Origin: CBDAPI01 sp965248635
GTDB taxonomy: Bacteria; Acidobacteriota; UBA6911; RPQK01; CBDAPI01
Assembly: GCA_965248635.1 (NCBI GenBank)
Contig: OZ252114.1
Span: forward strand, 2,232,001 to 2,296,000
Length of the DNA stretch: 64,000 bases
Direction: 5' to 3'
The position numbers and the translations under genes were made by a program. This document shows, piece after piece, positions 44,660 to 53,749 of this stretch (position 1 is the first letter of the stretch; the number at the start of each line of letters is the position of its first letter). The notes beneath the pieces were generated by a model. That model saw only the letters and a program-made list of their open reading frames with translations, had not been told where the DNA came from and made no database searches.

Positions 44660-44694
44660 TTAATGATATTATCGTACGTTGATAATATCATTAA
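44660..44694. repeat. 14-bp AT-rich perfect inverted repeat
   Basis: TTAATGATATTATC (44660-44673) and its complement (44681-44694) around GTACGTT, between the convergent coiled-coil and DUF4143 genes. It could be a weak terminator or a protein-binding site. Confidence 0.7.
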
Positions 44695-44726
44695 GTGATA
44701 CGGTCGTTTAAAGACCTAGATCTACG

Positions 44727-45896
44727 CTAACGCAGCTCGGCCATGCGGAGGGCGAGGGCGGCAAGGCCCGTGACCTCGATGTCGGTTGAGATCGCGAATG
44801 TCTCCCTACCAGGATAAATGACAAATCGGGCTTCCGGATTCACGTCCAGGCAGGCGTGGTGGAAGCCCCTCGAAGGCTTTGGTGACAGGCTTCGCTTGAT
44901 CTCGATCGCCCAGGGTCGACGACCCGGCAAAGAGACAACCAGATCGATTTCTGCGCCACCCGACGACCGATAGAAACTCCCATCAGTACGATCCGGCGCG
45001 ACAGCAAGGAGGTTTTCGATCACGAACCCCTCCCAGCTGTGGCCAACCACCGGATGTCCCAGCAAGTCTTCCTTGGTGTCGAGTCCGAGGAGGGTGTGAG
45101 CCACTCCGCTGTCTCGTACGAAGACACGGGGCGACTTAAGGAGCCGCTTGCCGACGTTCTTGTGCCAGGCGGGGAGGCGTCGAACCAGCAGCAAGTCCAC
45201 CATGAGGTCGAGATAGCGTGCAACGGTCTTGCCGTCGATGCCGAGGCCTCGGGCAAGGGCGGCCGCATTCAATAGACCTCCCTGGCTGTGAGCCAACATC
45301 GTCCAAAAACGCCTCAGTGTCTCAGCCGGAATGCGAGGTCCCAGTTGCGGAATGTCGCGCTCGAGATAGGTCCGGATGAAATTTTCCCGCCACCTCACGC
45401 TGACACTCTCGTCTGCAGCCAGAAAGCTGTCGGGGAATCCTCCCCGAACCCAGAGTTGGTCTAACGAATCGCTTCCAAGCTCAAGAACGTCGAAGGGCGC
45501 TAGTTGAAGATAGGAAATTCGGCCTGCGAGGGTCTCGCCGGATTGCTGTAAGAGGTCGATTGAGGCGGATCCCAGCAAAAGGAACTGTCCCGTCTTTCTA
45601 CCTCTCCGTCGACCGCGATCAATGAGTCCGCGCAGGGTCTGAAAGAGGCCCGGCAGTCGCTGGACCTCGTCCAAAATAACCAGCTTGTCCTCATGATCGC
45701 CGAGGTAGAGTTCGGGATCGGACAGGCGAGTGCGATCGGAGGGCGATTCCAAATCGAGGTAGATCGAGTCCATGTGCTCGGAGATCTCCAGCGCGAGCGT
45801 TGTCTTGCCGACCTGACGAGGTCCTAGCAGAGCCACGGCAGGATACTCCCGAATTAGCTGCAGGAGTCGAGCCCGTACTCTTCGATTGATCATCAT
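44727..45896 (-). CDS. AAA ATPase with DUF4143 domain
   Basis: A 389-aa protein of the common archaeal/bacterial ATPase family with C-terminal DUF4143. Walker A is LLGPRQVGKTT, Walker B is VILDEVQRLPG, and the arginine/sensor region GQFLLLGSASIDLL follows. The C-terminal domain shows ALARGLGIDGKTVARYLDLM, the KSPRVFVRDSGVAHTLLGL block and a nuclease-like EIDLVVSLPGRRPWAIEIKR (E-D-E-K-like). These proteins are frequent in mobile and defence-rich regions, but their function is not established. Two ATGs occur in tandem at the start (45896, 45893). Intact. Confidence 0.9.
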   Translation of the reverse strand: MMINRRVRARLLQLIREYPAVALLGPRQVGKTTLALEISEHMDSIYLDLESPSDRTRLSDPELYLGDHEDKLVILDEVQRLPGLFQTLRGLIDRGRRRGRKTGQFLLLGSASIDLLQQSGETLAGRISYLQLAPFDVLELGSDSLDQLWVRGGFPDSFLAADESVSVRWRENFIRTYLERDIPQLGPRIPAETLRRFWTMLAHSQGGLLNAAALARGLGIDGKTVARYLDLMVDLLLVRRLPAWHKNVGKRLLKSPRVFVRDSGVAHTLLGLDTKEDLLGHPVVGHSWEGFVIENLLAVAPDRTDGSFYRSSGGAEIDLVVSLPGRRPWAIEIKRSLSPKPSRGFHHACLDVNPEARFVIYPGRETFAISTDIEVTGLAALALRMAELR

Positions 45897-46023
45897 TGTA
45901 ATTATGGACTATCGTAACAGAAATGCAAGGTTGTAGGTCTGGCGATTGGCCGCTTTGCTCAGACGCGGCTTTGGGGCTCCCATGGAGAGTAACTCCGCAC
46001 TCCTGTGCCAAGGGGACCCGCCT

Positions 46024-46383
46024 TCAACCTTCGGCCAGAACCTCTCGGATCCGTTCCTCCAGCCGGTTGAGGTCCCAGTTTCCCTGCTTGTGAATGATGG
46101 ACTTCAACGTCGGGTCGAACTCCTGGATCGTATCCAGAACGTCAACCAGCACCTGCTCCTGCATCGTGCTTCCGGCGGCCTCTTCAGGTGATTGTGTCAT
46201 GTCACGCAGAATGGCCGAGTCGGAACGAGAGGCAATGATCGGCTCTCCTACATTTTCCACATGGACCCGGGTTCGACGGCCTGGGCCTCGCCCCTCTTCA
46301 ACGGGCAGCAGCAGCACGACCATGTCCGCACGCACGTACTTCCCATACCCGAGTGGAACAATCACGCTCTTCTGAACTTTCAT
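46024..46383 (-). CDS. RemA/DUF370-like protein
   Basis: A 119-aa protein. Its N-terminal half (SVIVPLGYGKYVRADMVVLLL, EEGRGPGRRTRVHVE, EPIIASRSDSAIL) resembles the DUF370/RemA family of DNA-binding regulators, with the GYG-V-AD and ASRS signatures. The C-terminal extension (QVLVDVLDTIQEFDPTLKSI) is not part of that family. The role here is inferred only. A ribosome-binding-like GGAGGAGGAG lies close upstream of the start. Confidence 0.55.
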   Translation of the reverse strand: MKVQKSVIVPLGYGKYVRADMVVLLLPVEEGRGPGRRTRVHVENVGEPIIASRSDSAILRDMTQSPEEAAGSTMQEQVLVDVLDTIQEFDPTLKSIIHKQGNWDLNRLEERIREVLAEG

Positions 46384-46712
46384 CCTCTCCTCCTCCTGGC
46401 ATGATCTCCTTCACGCAGCCGGACGAAAGCTCCGGCTCCCACCCTTATACATGGAAACGCGCCCGGTCCGCCGCCCGAGACTGCACAGCATTCACCCCAA
46501 GGGCAAGCGTTCCTCTACCGTTTCGACCAGTCTTTTCTCCCCAATCCCGACATAACCCCAATACCCGTTCACAGGATACAGCTCCGCGCAGGATTTTCAC
46601 AACTCATTGCGGGCTTTTGAGTCGCTAAGTGAAACTCACCGTCTCACGTTACGTCTAAAGAAAGTAGACCGACAAAGCAGGTCCTTCCACTGACTGTGAG
46701 AGGAAGAACGAA
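46384..46712. other. Non-coding gap (329 bp)
   Basis: No gene or structured RNA recognised. It contains the divergent promoters of the RemA-like and hydroxylase-like genes. Confidence 0.4.
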
Positions 46713-47060
46713 ATGAACAAGGGTGCCTTTCTCACTGGACTGGGTGTCTGGAGCTTCCTGGAGTACGCCACTCACCGATTCCTCCTGCATGGCCCATTAC
46801 TTCGACTCCACCTTCCCCACCATCAACGGCCTCAAGCTGAGACGTTCGACTGGAAGCCCTCCATCATAGCCGGGATTCTGGCCGGATATGTGGTTTACAG
46901 CTATATTCACGCTCGCCTGCATCAGGGAATCAAGCTTGGCAACCTGAGGGAGCTACATGTCCAACACCACCAGCGTCCTGACCGGAACTTTGGCGTGACC
47001 ACCTTACTGTGGGACCGTGTTTTTGGCACCCTTGATCGGGGTGCCGCACCGCTCCGATAA
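46713..47060 (+). CDS. Short fatty-acid-hydroxylase/sterol-desaturase-like membrane protein
   Basis: A 115-aa protein with the three histidine clusters of the diiron fatty-acid hydroxylase family: HRFLLH, HLPHHQ and HVQHHQ. It also has a hydrophobic pair of segments (FLTGLGVWSFLEYATHRF and SIIAGILAGYVVYSYIH). Typical members have about 150-250 residues with more membrane spans, so this is a minimal or internally shortened version. If active it would hydroxylate or desaturate a lipid. It stands alone upstream of the VapBC pair. Confidence 0.65.
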   Translation: MNKGAFLTGLGVWSFLEYATHRFLLHGPLLRLHLPHHQRPQAETFDWKPSIIAGILAGYVVYSYIHARLHQGIKLGNLRELHVQHHQRPDRNFGVTTLLWDRVFGTLDRGAAPLR

Positions 47061-47233
47061 AGACCCACAAACCACCGAAATTCCCGACCCTCTCCTTTCC
47101 CCATTCGACATCAACCCGCTGCTGATTCCCGACTGGGCGGTTTGGCTGGCAGCCCGTCAGCAGACAGCAGAGATCGAGACGATTCAGAGGAACACGCGAA
47201 CTGGACGACCCTTTGTTGACGCAAAAGAATTAT

Positions 47234-47254
47234 CCATGCATGATATATGCATGG
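47234..47254. promoter_or_regulatory. Palindromic operator overlapping the antitoxin start
   Basis: CCATGCAT-N5-ATGCATGG, an 8-5-8 perfect inverted repeat that includes ATG 47251. This position fits autoregulation by the VapB/VapBC complex. Confidence 0.6.
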
Positions 47255-47502
47255 CTACGAAAACGATCAGTCTGGAACTGGACGCCTACGAAAAGTTGAA
47301 GAGGGCCAAGCGCAGCCCTCGTGAATCGTTTTCTTCGGTCGTGCGTCGAGCGCTGTGGCCAGATAGTGAACACAGTGCATCGGGAGTCCTCGGTTTCATG
47401 AACGAGCGTATGGCAGGACGTGGAGATCTGCCGGCTGAGGAGATTCTGGACAAGCTGGATCGAATTCAGGATTCCCCCACCATTTCTGATTCTGCCTGGT
47501 AG
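47251..47502 (+). CDS. VapB-type antitoxin (DUF217-like)
   Basis: An 83-aa protein from ATG 47251 (MATKTISLELDAYEKLKRAKR); ATG 47236 adds five residues. The N-terminus KTISLELDAYEKLKRAKRSP, then SFSSVVRRALW, is a ribbon-helix-helix-like DNA-binding domain of the DUF217 antitoxin group. The C-terminal helix presumably blocks the toxin active site. It is followed after 8 bp by a PIN toxin gene. A perfect palindrome over the start codon is a likely operator. The longer open frame upstream is not used. Confidence 0.82.
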   Translation: MATKTISLELDAYEKLKRAKRSPRESFSSVVRRALWPDSEHSASGVLGFMNERMAGRGDLPAEEILDKLDRIQDSPTISDSAW

Positions 47503-47510
47503 GAAGTCCC

Positions 47511-47897
47511 TTGCTCCTGGACACTACTTTCCTGATTGATCTGCAGCGCGAAGCGGTCCGAAGGAGCCCCGGCCCAGCCTTTCGATTTCTGACGAGTCGG
47601 CCGGAATCACCTGTGCGAATCAGTGTGGTCACTTTCGCTGAATTCGCGGAAGGCTTCCCTCCCGGACAGAAGGCTCTTTGCAGCGAGCTTCTGCAACCCT
47701 ATCTGGTGCTCGACATATCTCCAGACATTGCCTGGCAGTATGCCCGGGTCTCCCGGCACCTTCGAGAGCTCGGCAAGCGAATCGGCGACAATGACCTGTG
47801 GATCGCCTGCACTGCCTTACACGGTGATCTCGAGCTTGTGACTCGGGATGCAGAGAGCTTTCGCCGCGTCCCCGATTTGAAAGTTGTCGAGTACTAG
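47511..47897 (+). CDS. VapC-type PIN-domain ribonuclease toxin
   Basis: A 128-aa PIN-domain protein. Acidic catalytic residues are visible in LLDTTFLIDLQRE (first Asp), the FAEFAEGF glutamate, and IGDNDLWIACTALHG (Asp pair). The start TTG 47511 has AGGA nearby. Such toxins cleave tRNA or rRNA and are neutralised by the upstream antitoxin. Intact length is typical (about 130 aa), so the module is probably functional. Confidence 0.88.
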   Translation: MLLDTTFLIDLQREAVRRSPGPAFRFLTSRPESPVRISVVTFAEFAEGFPPGQKALCSELLQPYLVLDISPDIAWQYARVSRHLRELGKRIGDNDLWIACTALHGDLELVTRDAESFRRVPDLKVVEY

Positions 47898-48039
47898 CCC
47901 GGATTATTCAGTGCGCCGTGAAAAAGGCGGCGATTTTCAGTGGGAGCATAACCCACCCGGCAACTGTCGCTCCAGCCGGTAGCAATGGGAGCCGAGGGAT
48001 CGTTTACCAGAGGCGCAACTGCACAGCGAGGAGGATACA

Positions 48040-49671
48040 ATGAACGGCGACAGAAATTTAAGAGAGCTCAACCCAGCGGAAAAACGAGACCCGGCCCCTA
48101 GCTCGTTTCTCGGTTTGGCCTTGATTTTGGTGCTCTGCCTGGCGGTGACTGGCGGCTGTCAACAAGCACCCGATCCACTGGCCAAGGCCTTCAACGCTAT
48201 CGGTGGCAGGGCTACTCTGCTGGAGCTGAGAGGATTTAGCTATGAGTCGGAGGGTGACCGATTCGAGCCCGGCCAGGGGCTGAACCCAACGGCAGATCCC
48301 ATCAAGGCCAGCTCTTTCACCCTTGCACTGCTCTGGGACGTAGACAACGACGCATTGAGCTTCGATTGGCAGCGGCAAATTTTCGACCCGCTGGGGGGAG
48401 AGATCGCCTACAGGGATATCCTCAACGGGGACGTCGGCTACCAGACCGGTAACGACTCGGTGTTCAACCCACCCGGCGTAACCTCAGACCGGGCCCTCAC
48501 CTCCGAGCGTATCGCGGCCGTGCGGCGGGAGTTTCGGCTCCTCAACCCACAGCTGTACCTGCGTGCAGCCGCCGAGAGCAAGGATGTGGCGACCGTCAAG
48601 GCAGACGTTGAGCTTGACGGGAGAGTCCATCACGTCATTGAAGTAGCCGATGTGGTGGAACCGGTGGAACTTTTCGTCGACGCTGCTACCGGGCGGGTCT
48701 CAAAGCTTGGGACCCTGCAGAACGATCACATCTGGGGAGACGTCACCACCGAGGTCAGTTACCGAGACTGGTCGACCCCGGAGGGCAGCCGCCTGATGTT
48801 TCCCCACCAGGTGGAACTGTCCATTGCCGACAAGACGATCCGCGTCGCCAGGCGGAGCAACGTAGCGGTGAATCCCGACTTTCCGGTCAACCCATTTGCT
48901 CTTCCCGAGGAGCCGCGCACCCAGACCGATGTTGCGGCTGGGGAACGAGGAGGCCCGAACTCCCAGTATCTCACCCGCTGGCATGCCTTAGGGGTGCCGA
49001 ATGGGGACCAAGATCAGACCGTGGTTGTAGCTACCGCACTGGCAGGCGATCCGAACGTCCAGCATCTGACTGGAGGGTTTCACCATTCACTGGCAGTCAA
49101 ACTCGATGATGGTCTGGTGGTGGTCGAGCCATCCCTCAACGAGGCCCGCTCCCAGGCCGTACTGAAAAAGCTCGACGAACTGTGGCCGGGAGTCCCGGTC
49201 AGCCACCTGATTCTCACCCACCACCATTTTGATCATATGGGCGGCATCCGGACCTACGCGGCGGCGGGTGCCACCATCGTCACGAGCCAGCTGAACAGTG
49301 CCTATGTGGAAGCCGCTCTGACCTCCGGTCACTCCTTGGTTCCTGATGCGCTGGCGGGCGTGGCGAGCCCTAAATGGCGCATCGAAGAGGTGGCAGCAGA
49401 CGGGGAGTTCAATCTCGATGAGGGAGGCCGCAGCGTCCGGGCGCGGCACGTGCCGACGATTCACGGTGAGGACATGCTGGTCATATACGTTTCGCCGGCC
49501 CGGGCGCTTTTTGTGAGTGACATCTACATGCCTGGAGTCTTTCCGCCGCATCAGCCAGTGCCGGCACCTTTCGGAGCTTGGACGCAAGGGCTGAGGGAGG
49601 GTCTTGCACCGCTGGAATGGAGAATCGAGTGGATCGCCGGTGGGCACGGCTCCGGTTGCGCCGTTCACTGA
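48040..49671 (+). CDS. Lipoprotein metallo-beta-lactamase-fold hydrolase
   Basis: A 543-aa protein with an N-terminal lipobox (LILVLCLAVTGGC). Residues 40-290 form a beta-rich domain of unknown type (outer-membrane lipoprotein-sorting-like). Residues from about 330 form a metallo-beta-lactamase domain with the zinc motif ILTHHHFDHMGGI and later metal ligands in HVPTIHGEDMLV and LFVSDIYMPG. A conserved closing GGHGSG motif is present. It is likely a surface- or periplasm-exposed hydrolase; the substrate is not predictable. It stands alone and intact. Confidence 0.85.
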   Translation: MNGDRNLRELNPAEKRDPAPSSFLGLALILVLCLAVTGGCQQAPDPLAKAFNAIGGRATLLELRGFSYESEGDRFEPGQGLNPTADPIKASSFTLALLWDVDNDALSFDWQRQIFDPLGGEIAYRDILNGDVGYQTGNDSVFNPPGVTSDRALTSERIAAVRREFRLLNPQLYLRAAAESKDVATVKADVELDGRVHHVIEVADVVEPVELFVDAATGRVSKLGTLQNDHIWGDVTTEVSYRDWSTPEGSRLMFPHQVELSIADKTIRVARRSNVAVNPDFPVNPFALPEEPRTQTDVAAGERGGPNSQYLTRWHALGVPNGDQDQTVVVATALAGDPNVQHLTGGFHHSLAVKLDDGLVVVEPSLNEARSQAVLKKLDELWPGVPVSHLILTHHHFDHMGGIRTYAAAGATIVTSQLNSAYVEAALTSGHSLVPDALAGVASPKWRIEEVAADGEFNLDEGGRSVRARHVPTIHGEDMLVIYVSPARALFVSDIYMPGVFPPHQPVPAPFGAWTQGLREGLAPLEWRIEWIAGGHGSGCAVH

Positions 49672-49780
49672 TCTGCCCTCACATTTCGAGAACTGAGAGG
49701 GAGGCGGCGCAAGAAAGAATGCACTATGGAGGATCTCGAAAGCATGTGCTGGGGTACCCGACACGGGATCGTCCTGAATC

Positions 49781-50905
49781 CTACTCCACGACCTCGACGG
49801 CCAGGATGGAAATGTCATCGCCGCAAGAAGATCCGGCACACCAGGTCTTCACTGACCCCGTTAACACAGACAAGCTCTCTTTAAGAGATTTGTCCCGAAC
49901 CCGTCGCAGTGTGTCCAGCCACCTTTCTTGACCAAACATCTCCTCTTGGGGGTTCATGGCCTCAGTGACTCCATCCGAGTAAAAGTACAACCTGTCGCCT
50001 TTGCCCAGGGAGATAACGTGGTCTTCGTAGGTGGCCTCGGGGAGTAAACCGATTGGGAAGCCGTTAACATTCAGAATCCTCGCATCGTCGTTTTCGGGAA
50101 TATAGATGGGAGGAGGATGACCGGCACAGGTAAAGCGGAATTCCAGGGTCTCGGTGTTCAACAGACCATAGAGCAGAGTAAAGTACTGACCTCTTTCGGG
50201 CCGCATCGGGAATTGTTGGTTCAATTGCCGCGCAACTTCTGCGGGCGACACAGGACGACGGCCTGTGCCGTCGCTATCCGCGAGCACTACGGAAGGCCCG
50301 TTGGGCCTTGGGGATAACAAACGGTGGAGCGTCACCGAGAGTAGCCCGGCCGACACGCCGTGACCGCTCACGTCCAGCATATACAGAACCAGTTGATGGT
50401 CGGTTAACGAGAAGACATTTAAGGTGTCCCCGGCAAGTTCATCGCTGGGCTCAAAGGACCATTGGAACTTGATTCTGGGGGAGTCAGGAGGACTATGAGG
50501 GAGGAGGGAACGTTGAATCTCGGCTGCAGCTTCCAGATCTCCCTTCATTCGCCCATTGGCTTCGCGCAGTTCCTTCTGGACTCGCAGGCGTGTGCTCGTA
50601 CGGCGCCCTAGAACGGACATCAGCATCCCGACTGCCAGGAATGTTGCCAGGGTGGAAGGGCCATACTCGAGGAGGAGCCCATCCAGACAATCGCAAGCGC
50701 CGTGGAGCTGAGAGTGGACAAAACGACTGAGGAAGAGAAGGCCCACGATGGACAGCGTGCCTATGCCAAGGATGATCGCCTCCTTGATGACAGTTCTCCG
50801 TATTTCAGGATCTTCTATTCTTCTTGCCACTCTGGGTCCCAGGTTAGTTGGTGCGTGTTCTGGGTGCATTAGAACACACTCTGCCCAGTGGTGTACGCGT
50901 GCCAT
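49781..50905 (-). CDS. SpoIIE/RsbU-type PP2C phosphatase with membrane anchor
   Basis: A 374-aa regulator. Two hydrophobic segments near the N-terminus (AIILGIGTLSIVGLLFLSRF and ATFLAVGMLMSVLG) anchor it. A coiled linker (AAEIQRSLLPHSPP, the usual preface to the domain) leads into the PP2C/SpoIIE catalytic domain with DELAGDTLNVF, YMLDVSGHGVSAGLLS, CAGHPPPIY, YFYSDGVTEAMN and CGDDISILAVEV. It probably dephosphorylates an anti-anti-sigma factor to control a stress regulon. A second start, ATG 50869, lies within an inverted repeat (GTGTTCT/AGAACAC). Confidence 0.87.
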   Translation of the reverse strand: MARVHHWAECVLMHPEHAPTNLGPRVARRIEDPEIRRTVIKEAIILGIGTLSIVGLLFLSRFVHSQLHGACDCLDGLLLEYGPSTLATFLAVGMLMSVLGRRTSTRLRVQKELREANGRMKGDLEAAAEIQRSLLPHSPPDSPRIKFQWSFEPSDELAGDTLNVFSLTDHQLVLYMLDVSGHGVSAGLLSVTLHRLLSPRPNGPSVVLADSDGTGRRPVSPAEVARQLNQQFPMRPERGQYFTLLYGLLNTETLEFRFTCAGHPPPIYIPENDDARILNVNGFPIGLLPEATYEDHVISLGKGDRLYFYSDGVTEAMNPQEEMFGQERWLDTLRRVRDKSLKESLSVLTGSVKTWCAGSSCGDDISILAVEVVE

Positions 50906-51010
50906 CCGGGCAATTAGAGAGAGCGAAAGCGATCCAAGGACGAGGTGCCCGGAATTGCGCCCGCACCTTCATCCTGGGTCCGAACCACCGTCCCGCCAGG
51001 TTGGACTGCA

Positions 51011-52381
51011 CTACTCTTCGGCAATGCAGTAGAGATTTCGCTGCCCCCGCAGGAACAGTTCTCGACCCACCAGCGCAGCCGAGGCGCTGAAGCTGTCGTC
51101 GAGGTGGTTTCGGGCCAGCACCTGCGGTGGGGACTCGTGACTGATGACCAGCGTTGTGCCGCTGCGGTCGGTGATGTACACGCGGTCGGCGGCGCCCACC
51201 GGAGATGCGTATACATTGCGGATGCCGGGAAGGCGGAAGGCGCCGGGCTGGTCCTGGCCGGTCTTGGCGTGCACACGTGAAAGAACCCCCTGGTAGTGGG
51301 CGAGGAAGTACAGCGAGCCTCCATAAAGCAACGGCGAAGGCACATAAGGCGTGCCGCGCATGCGGGTCCACACGACCTGATCGGTCCCAGTGATGTCGCC
51401 CCTGGCGCCCTCCAGGCGGATGGCGAGCAAGGCCCGCAAGTCATAACTGCTTCCGGCGTACACCATCCCTTCCGCCGCCACCGGCGAGGCCACGACGTTT
51501 GCCGACAGCCCGCCACACTCCCAGGTCACCTTGCCGGTCGTAATATCGTAGGCCCGCACGCGCCTGGTACCGCTGATGATGACCTGTGTCTTGCCCTGGT
51601 GGTGGACGAAGATGGGGGTCGCCCAAGAAGTGACCTCGTCGCGCCCCACCGCCCACCGCTGTTGGCCGGTATTCTTGTCAAACGCCATCACGGACGATTC
51701 GCCTTCGTGATCCCAGTTGACGATCAGCGTGTCGTCGTACAGCGCCGGTGAGCTGCCCTCCCCGTGCGCGTGTTTGGTCTGCATCTTGCCGAGATCCGTT
51801 TTCCACTTCAGTTTGCCGTCCAGGTCCAGGGCATAAAGACCGCGTGAGCCGAAAAATGCAAAGAGATGCTCGCCGTCGGTGGCCGGTGAGCTGGAAGCAA
51901 AGCTTCCGGTGTAGTGGCCACCCTCGTGCGGGAGTTCCGTGGTCAGCGTGCGCTGCCATAGGATCTTCCCGTCCCGGCGGCTGACGGCGAGGGTCACGAA
52001 CCGGTGCTGGCGGGTCACGGGGACGCTGTCATGCACACCAGGGGCAGTGTCGTGCTTGGGTTCCAGGGGGTCTCCGTAGGGTACGGCCGCGCTGAGGAAG
52101 ACCCGGTCTCCCCAGACGATCGGCGTCGAGTGCCCGGCGCCCGGCAGCAAGATCTTCCAGCGTATGTTCCGGGTCTCGCTCCACTCCACGGGCGGGTCGG
52201 CGCCGGTAGCGACGCCCGTAGCCATGGGGCCTCGCCACTGCGGCCAGTAGCGGGCGCCATTTTCTGCCTTTGGCTGCGGACTGGGGTCTTGCCGGGGGCC
52301 CCTGCCCGGCTCGGCCAGAACTTGAGCCCCGGTGAGGAGCCCGACCAGTGTCAGACCGGCACAGATTCCAGTTGTCCACAT
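51011..52381 (-). CDS. PQQ-like beta-propeller protein with signal peptide
   Basis: The start ATG 52381 gives a signal peptide (WTTGICAGLTLVGLLTGAQVLA). The frame is open farther upstream (ATG 52441), which makes the start uncertain. The mature 430 residues form blades with PQQ-repeat patterns (FVTLAVSRRDGKILWQRTL, LYALDLDGKLKWKTDLG, VMAFDKNTGQQRWAVG, VRAYDITTGKVTWECGG). No enzyme motif for PQQ binding is seen, so it is more like BamB-type or Planctomycete-type propellers. It is probably periplasmic and its role is unknown. Confidence 0.78.
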   Translation of the reverse strand: MWTTGICAGLTLVGLLTGAQVLAEPGRGPRQDPSPQPKAENGARYWPQWRGPMATGVATGADPPVEWSETRNIRWKILLPGAGHSTPIVWGDRVFLSAAVPYGDPLEPKHDTAPGVHDSVPVTRQHRFVTLAVSRRDGKILWQRTLTTELPHEGGHYTGSFASSSPATDGEHLFAFFGSRGLYALDLDGKLKWKTDLGKMQTKHAHGEGSSPALYDDTLIVNWDHEGESSVMAFDKNTGQQRWAVGRDEVTSWATPIFVHHQGKTQVIISGTRRVRAYDITTGKVTWECGGLSANVVASPVAAEGMVYAGSSYDLRALLAIRLEGARGDITGTDQVVWTRMRGTPYVPSPLLYGGSLYFLAHYQGVLSRVHAKTGQDQPGAFRLPGIRNVYASPVGAADRVYITDRSGTTLVISHESPPQVLARNHLDDSFSASAALVGRELFLRGQRNLYCIAEE

Positions 52382-52644
52382 CACAGCCTGCTGGAAACGA
52401 ATCGGAAACGCGAAAACGACGGCGGGACTTGACCACGTCATATCTGTAGAGCTTAACTGCCCGCAGTGTACCAGACGGAAGATGCGGCAGCAGCTGATTT
52501 CTGCGCCACCCGACGAACCATGGAAACCCCTCAGCGCGATCCGACGCGACTCTTGCCGCCCGGCGCTTCTCACCAATGACTTTCTCTATATCAACTGGTG
52601 GAGGTAAGATTGGAGACACTGGAGAATTCGACTGGAGAGCAACA

Positions 52645-53664
52645 ATGCGACGTCTAGCTTTGTTTCTGTGTCTGGTTTCCTTCACCGCCGGTGCTTGGGG
52701 GGAGACGCCGACCAAGAAAATCCTTGTCAGCAATCCCAGCCCTGAGTTGGTGAAAGAGCTGCGAAGTGTCACTTCCCTCGCCCGGATCGTGCCCGTGACA
52801 AATGAGAATGTAATGGAGGAGATCGCGGATGCGGATGCCTTTATTGGGACCATTACGCCCGATCAGGTTCAGGCCGGCAAGAAGCTGAAGTGGGTGCAGA
52901 CGATGAGCGCCGGCGTCGAGCGCGTGCTCCACCTTGCCGGCGGCAATGAGCTGCGTGAGCGAGATATCGTTCTTACTAACAATCAGATTGTACAGGGGCC
53001 CGAGATCGCCGACCACGCGATGGCCATGTTGCTCACGCTTACGCGCGACATTGACACATTCCTCGAACACAAGCGGCAGGAGCTTTGGCAGGGACGACCC
53101 TATCCGGGCATCGAGCTGAACGGCCGGATTGCGGTTATCATCGGTGTGGGTGGCATCGGAACCCAGATCGCCTTCCGCGCCTGGGCACATGGAATGACGG
53201 TCATTGGTGTGGATCCGGAGGACAAGCCTTACATGCCCGTGCTCAAGAAGGTAGTCAAACCGGATCAGCTCAACGAGGTCCTGCCCGAGGCTGACGTTGT
53301 CTTCGTTGCAGCTCCCCACACGCCAATGAGCCACAAGATGATAGGGCCCACGGAATTTGAGCTGATGAAGAAGGACTCCTACTTCATCGCAGTAAGTCGC
53401 GGCGCAGTGTACGATCTGAACGCCCTCGTCGCGGCTATGGAAAGCAATCATCTAGCAGGGGCCGGCGTGGACGTAACTGATCCTGAACCGCTGCCCAAAG
53501 GCCATCCGCTCTGGAAGTGCGACAATGTGATCATCACTCCGCACATCGCTGGCCGATCGGATAAGGATTGGGACCGCATGGTTGGGACGGTCAAAGAGAA
53601 CATACGCCGCTTTGTCGAGGGCAGGCCGCTGGTCAATGTCGTTGACAAGCAGAAGGGCTACTGA
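52645..53664 (+). CDS. Exported D-isomer-specific 2-hydroxyacid dehydrogenase
   Basis: A 339-aa NAD-dependent dehydrogenase preceded by a signal peptide (RRLALFLCLVSFTAGAWG). The family features are all there: nucleotide motif GVGGIGTQIAFRAWAHG, catalytic Arg in VSRGAVYDL, Glu in DVTDPEPLP and the His motif ITPHIAG. Such enzymes normally act in the cytoplasm on glycerate, glyoxylate or lactate-type acids, so the signal is unusual, although it is seen in several Acidobacteriota dehydrogenases. ATG 52645 follows GAGAGC loosely. Monocistronic. Confidence 0.87.
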   Translation: MRRLALFLCLVSFTAGAWGETPTKKILVSNPSPELVKELRSVTSLARIVPVTNENVMEEIADADAFIGTITPDQVQAGKKLKWVQTMSAGVERVLHLAGGNELRERDIVLTNNQIVQGPEIADHAMAMLLTLTRDIDTFLEHKRQELWQGRPYPGIELNGRIAVIIGVGGIGTQIAFRAWAHGMTVIGVDPEDKPYMPVLKKVVKPDQLNEVLPEADVVFVAAPHTPMSHKMIGPTEFELMKKDSYFIAVSRGAVYDLNALVAAMESNHLAGAGVDVTDPEPLPKGHPLWKCDNVIITPHIAGRSDKDWDRMVGTVKENIRRFVEGRPLVNVVDKQKGY

Positions 53665-53749
53665 ACAGCTGGAACAGCGGTACTTCTTCAGGCAAGTGTG
53701 TTGAGCCATGCCCTCTTCGCCAGAGCCCAACCAGTTTCCCTAACAGCCC

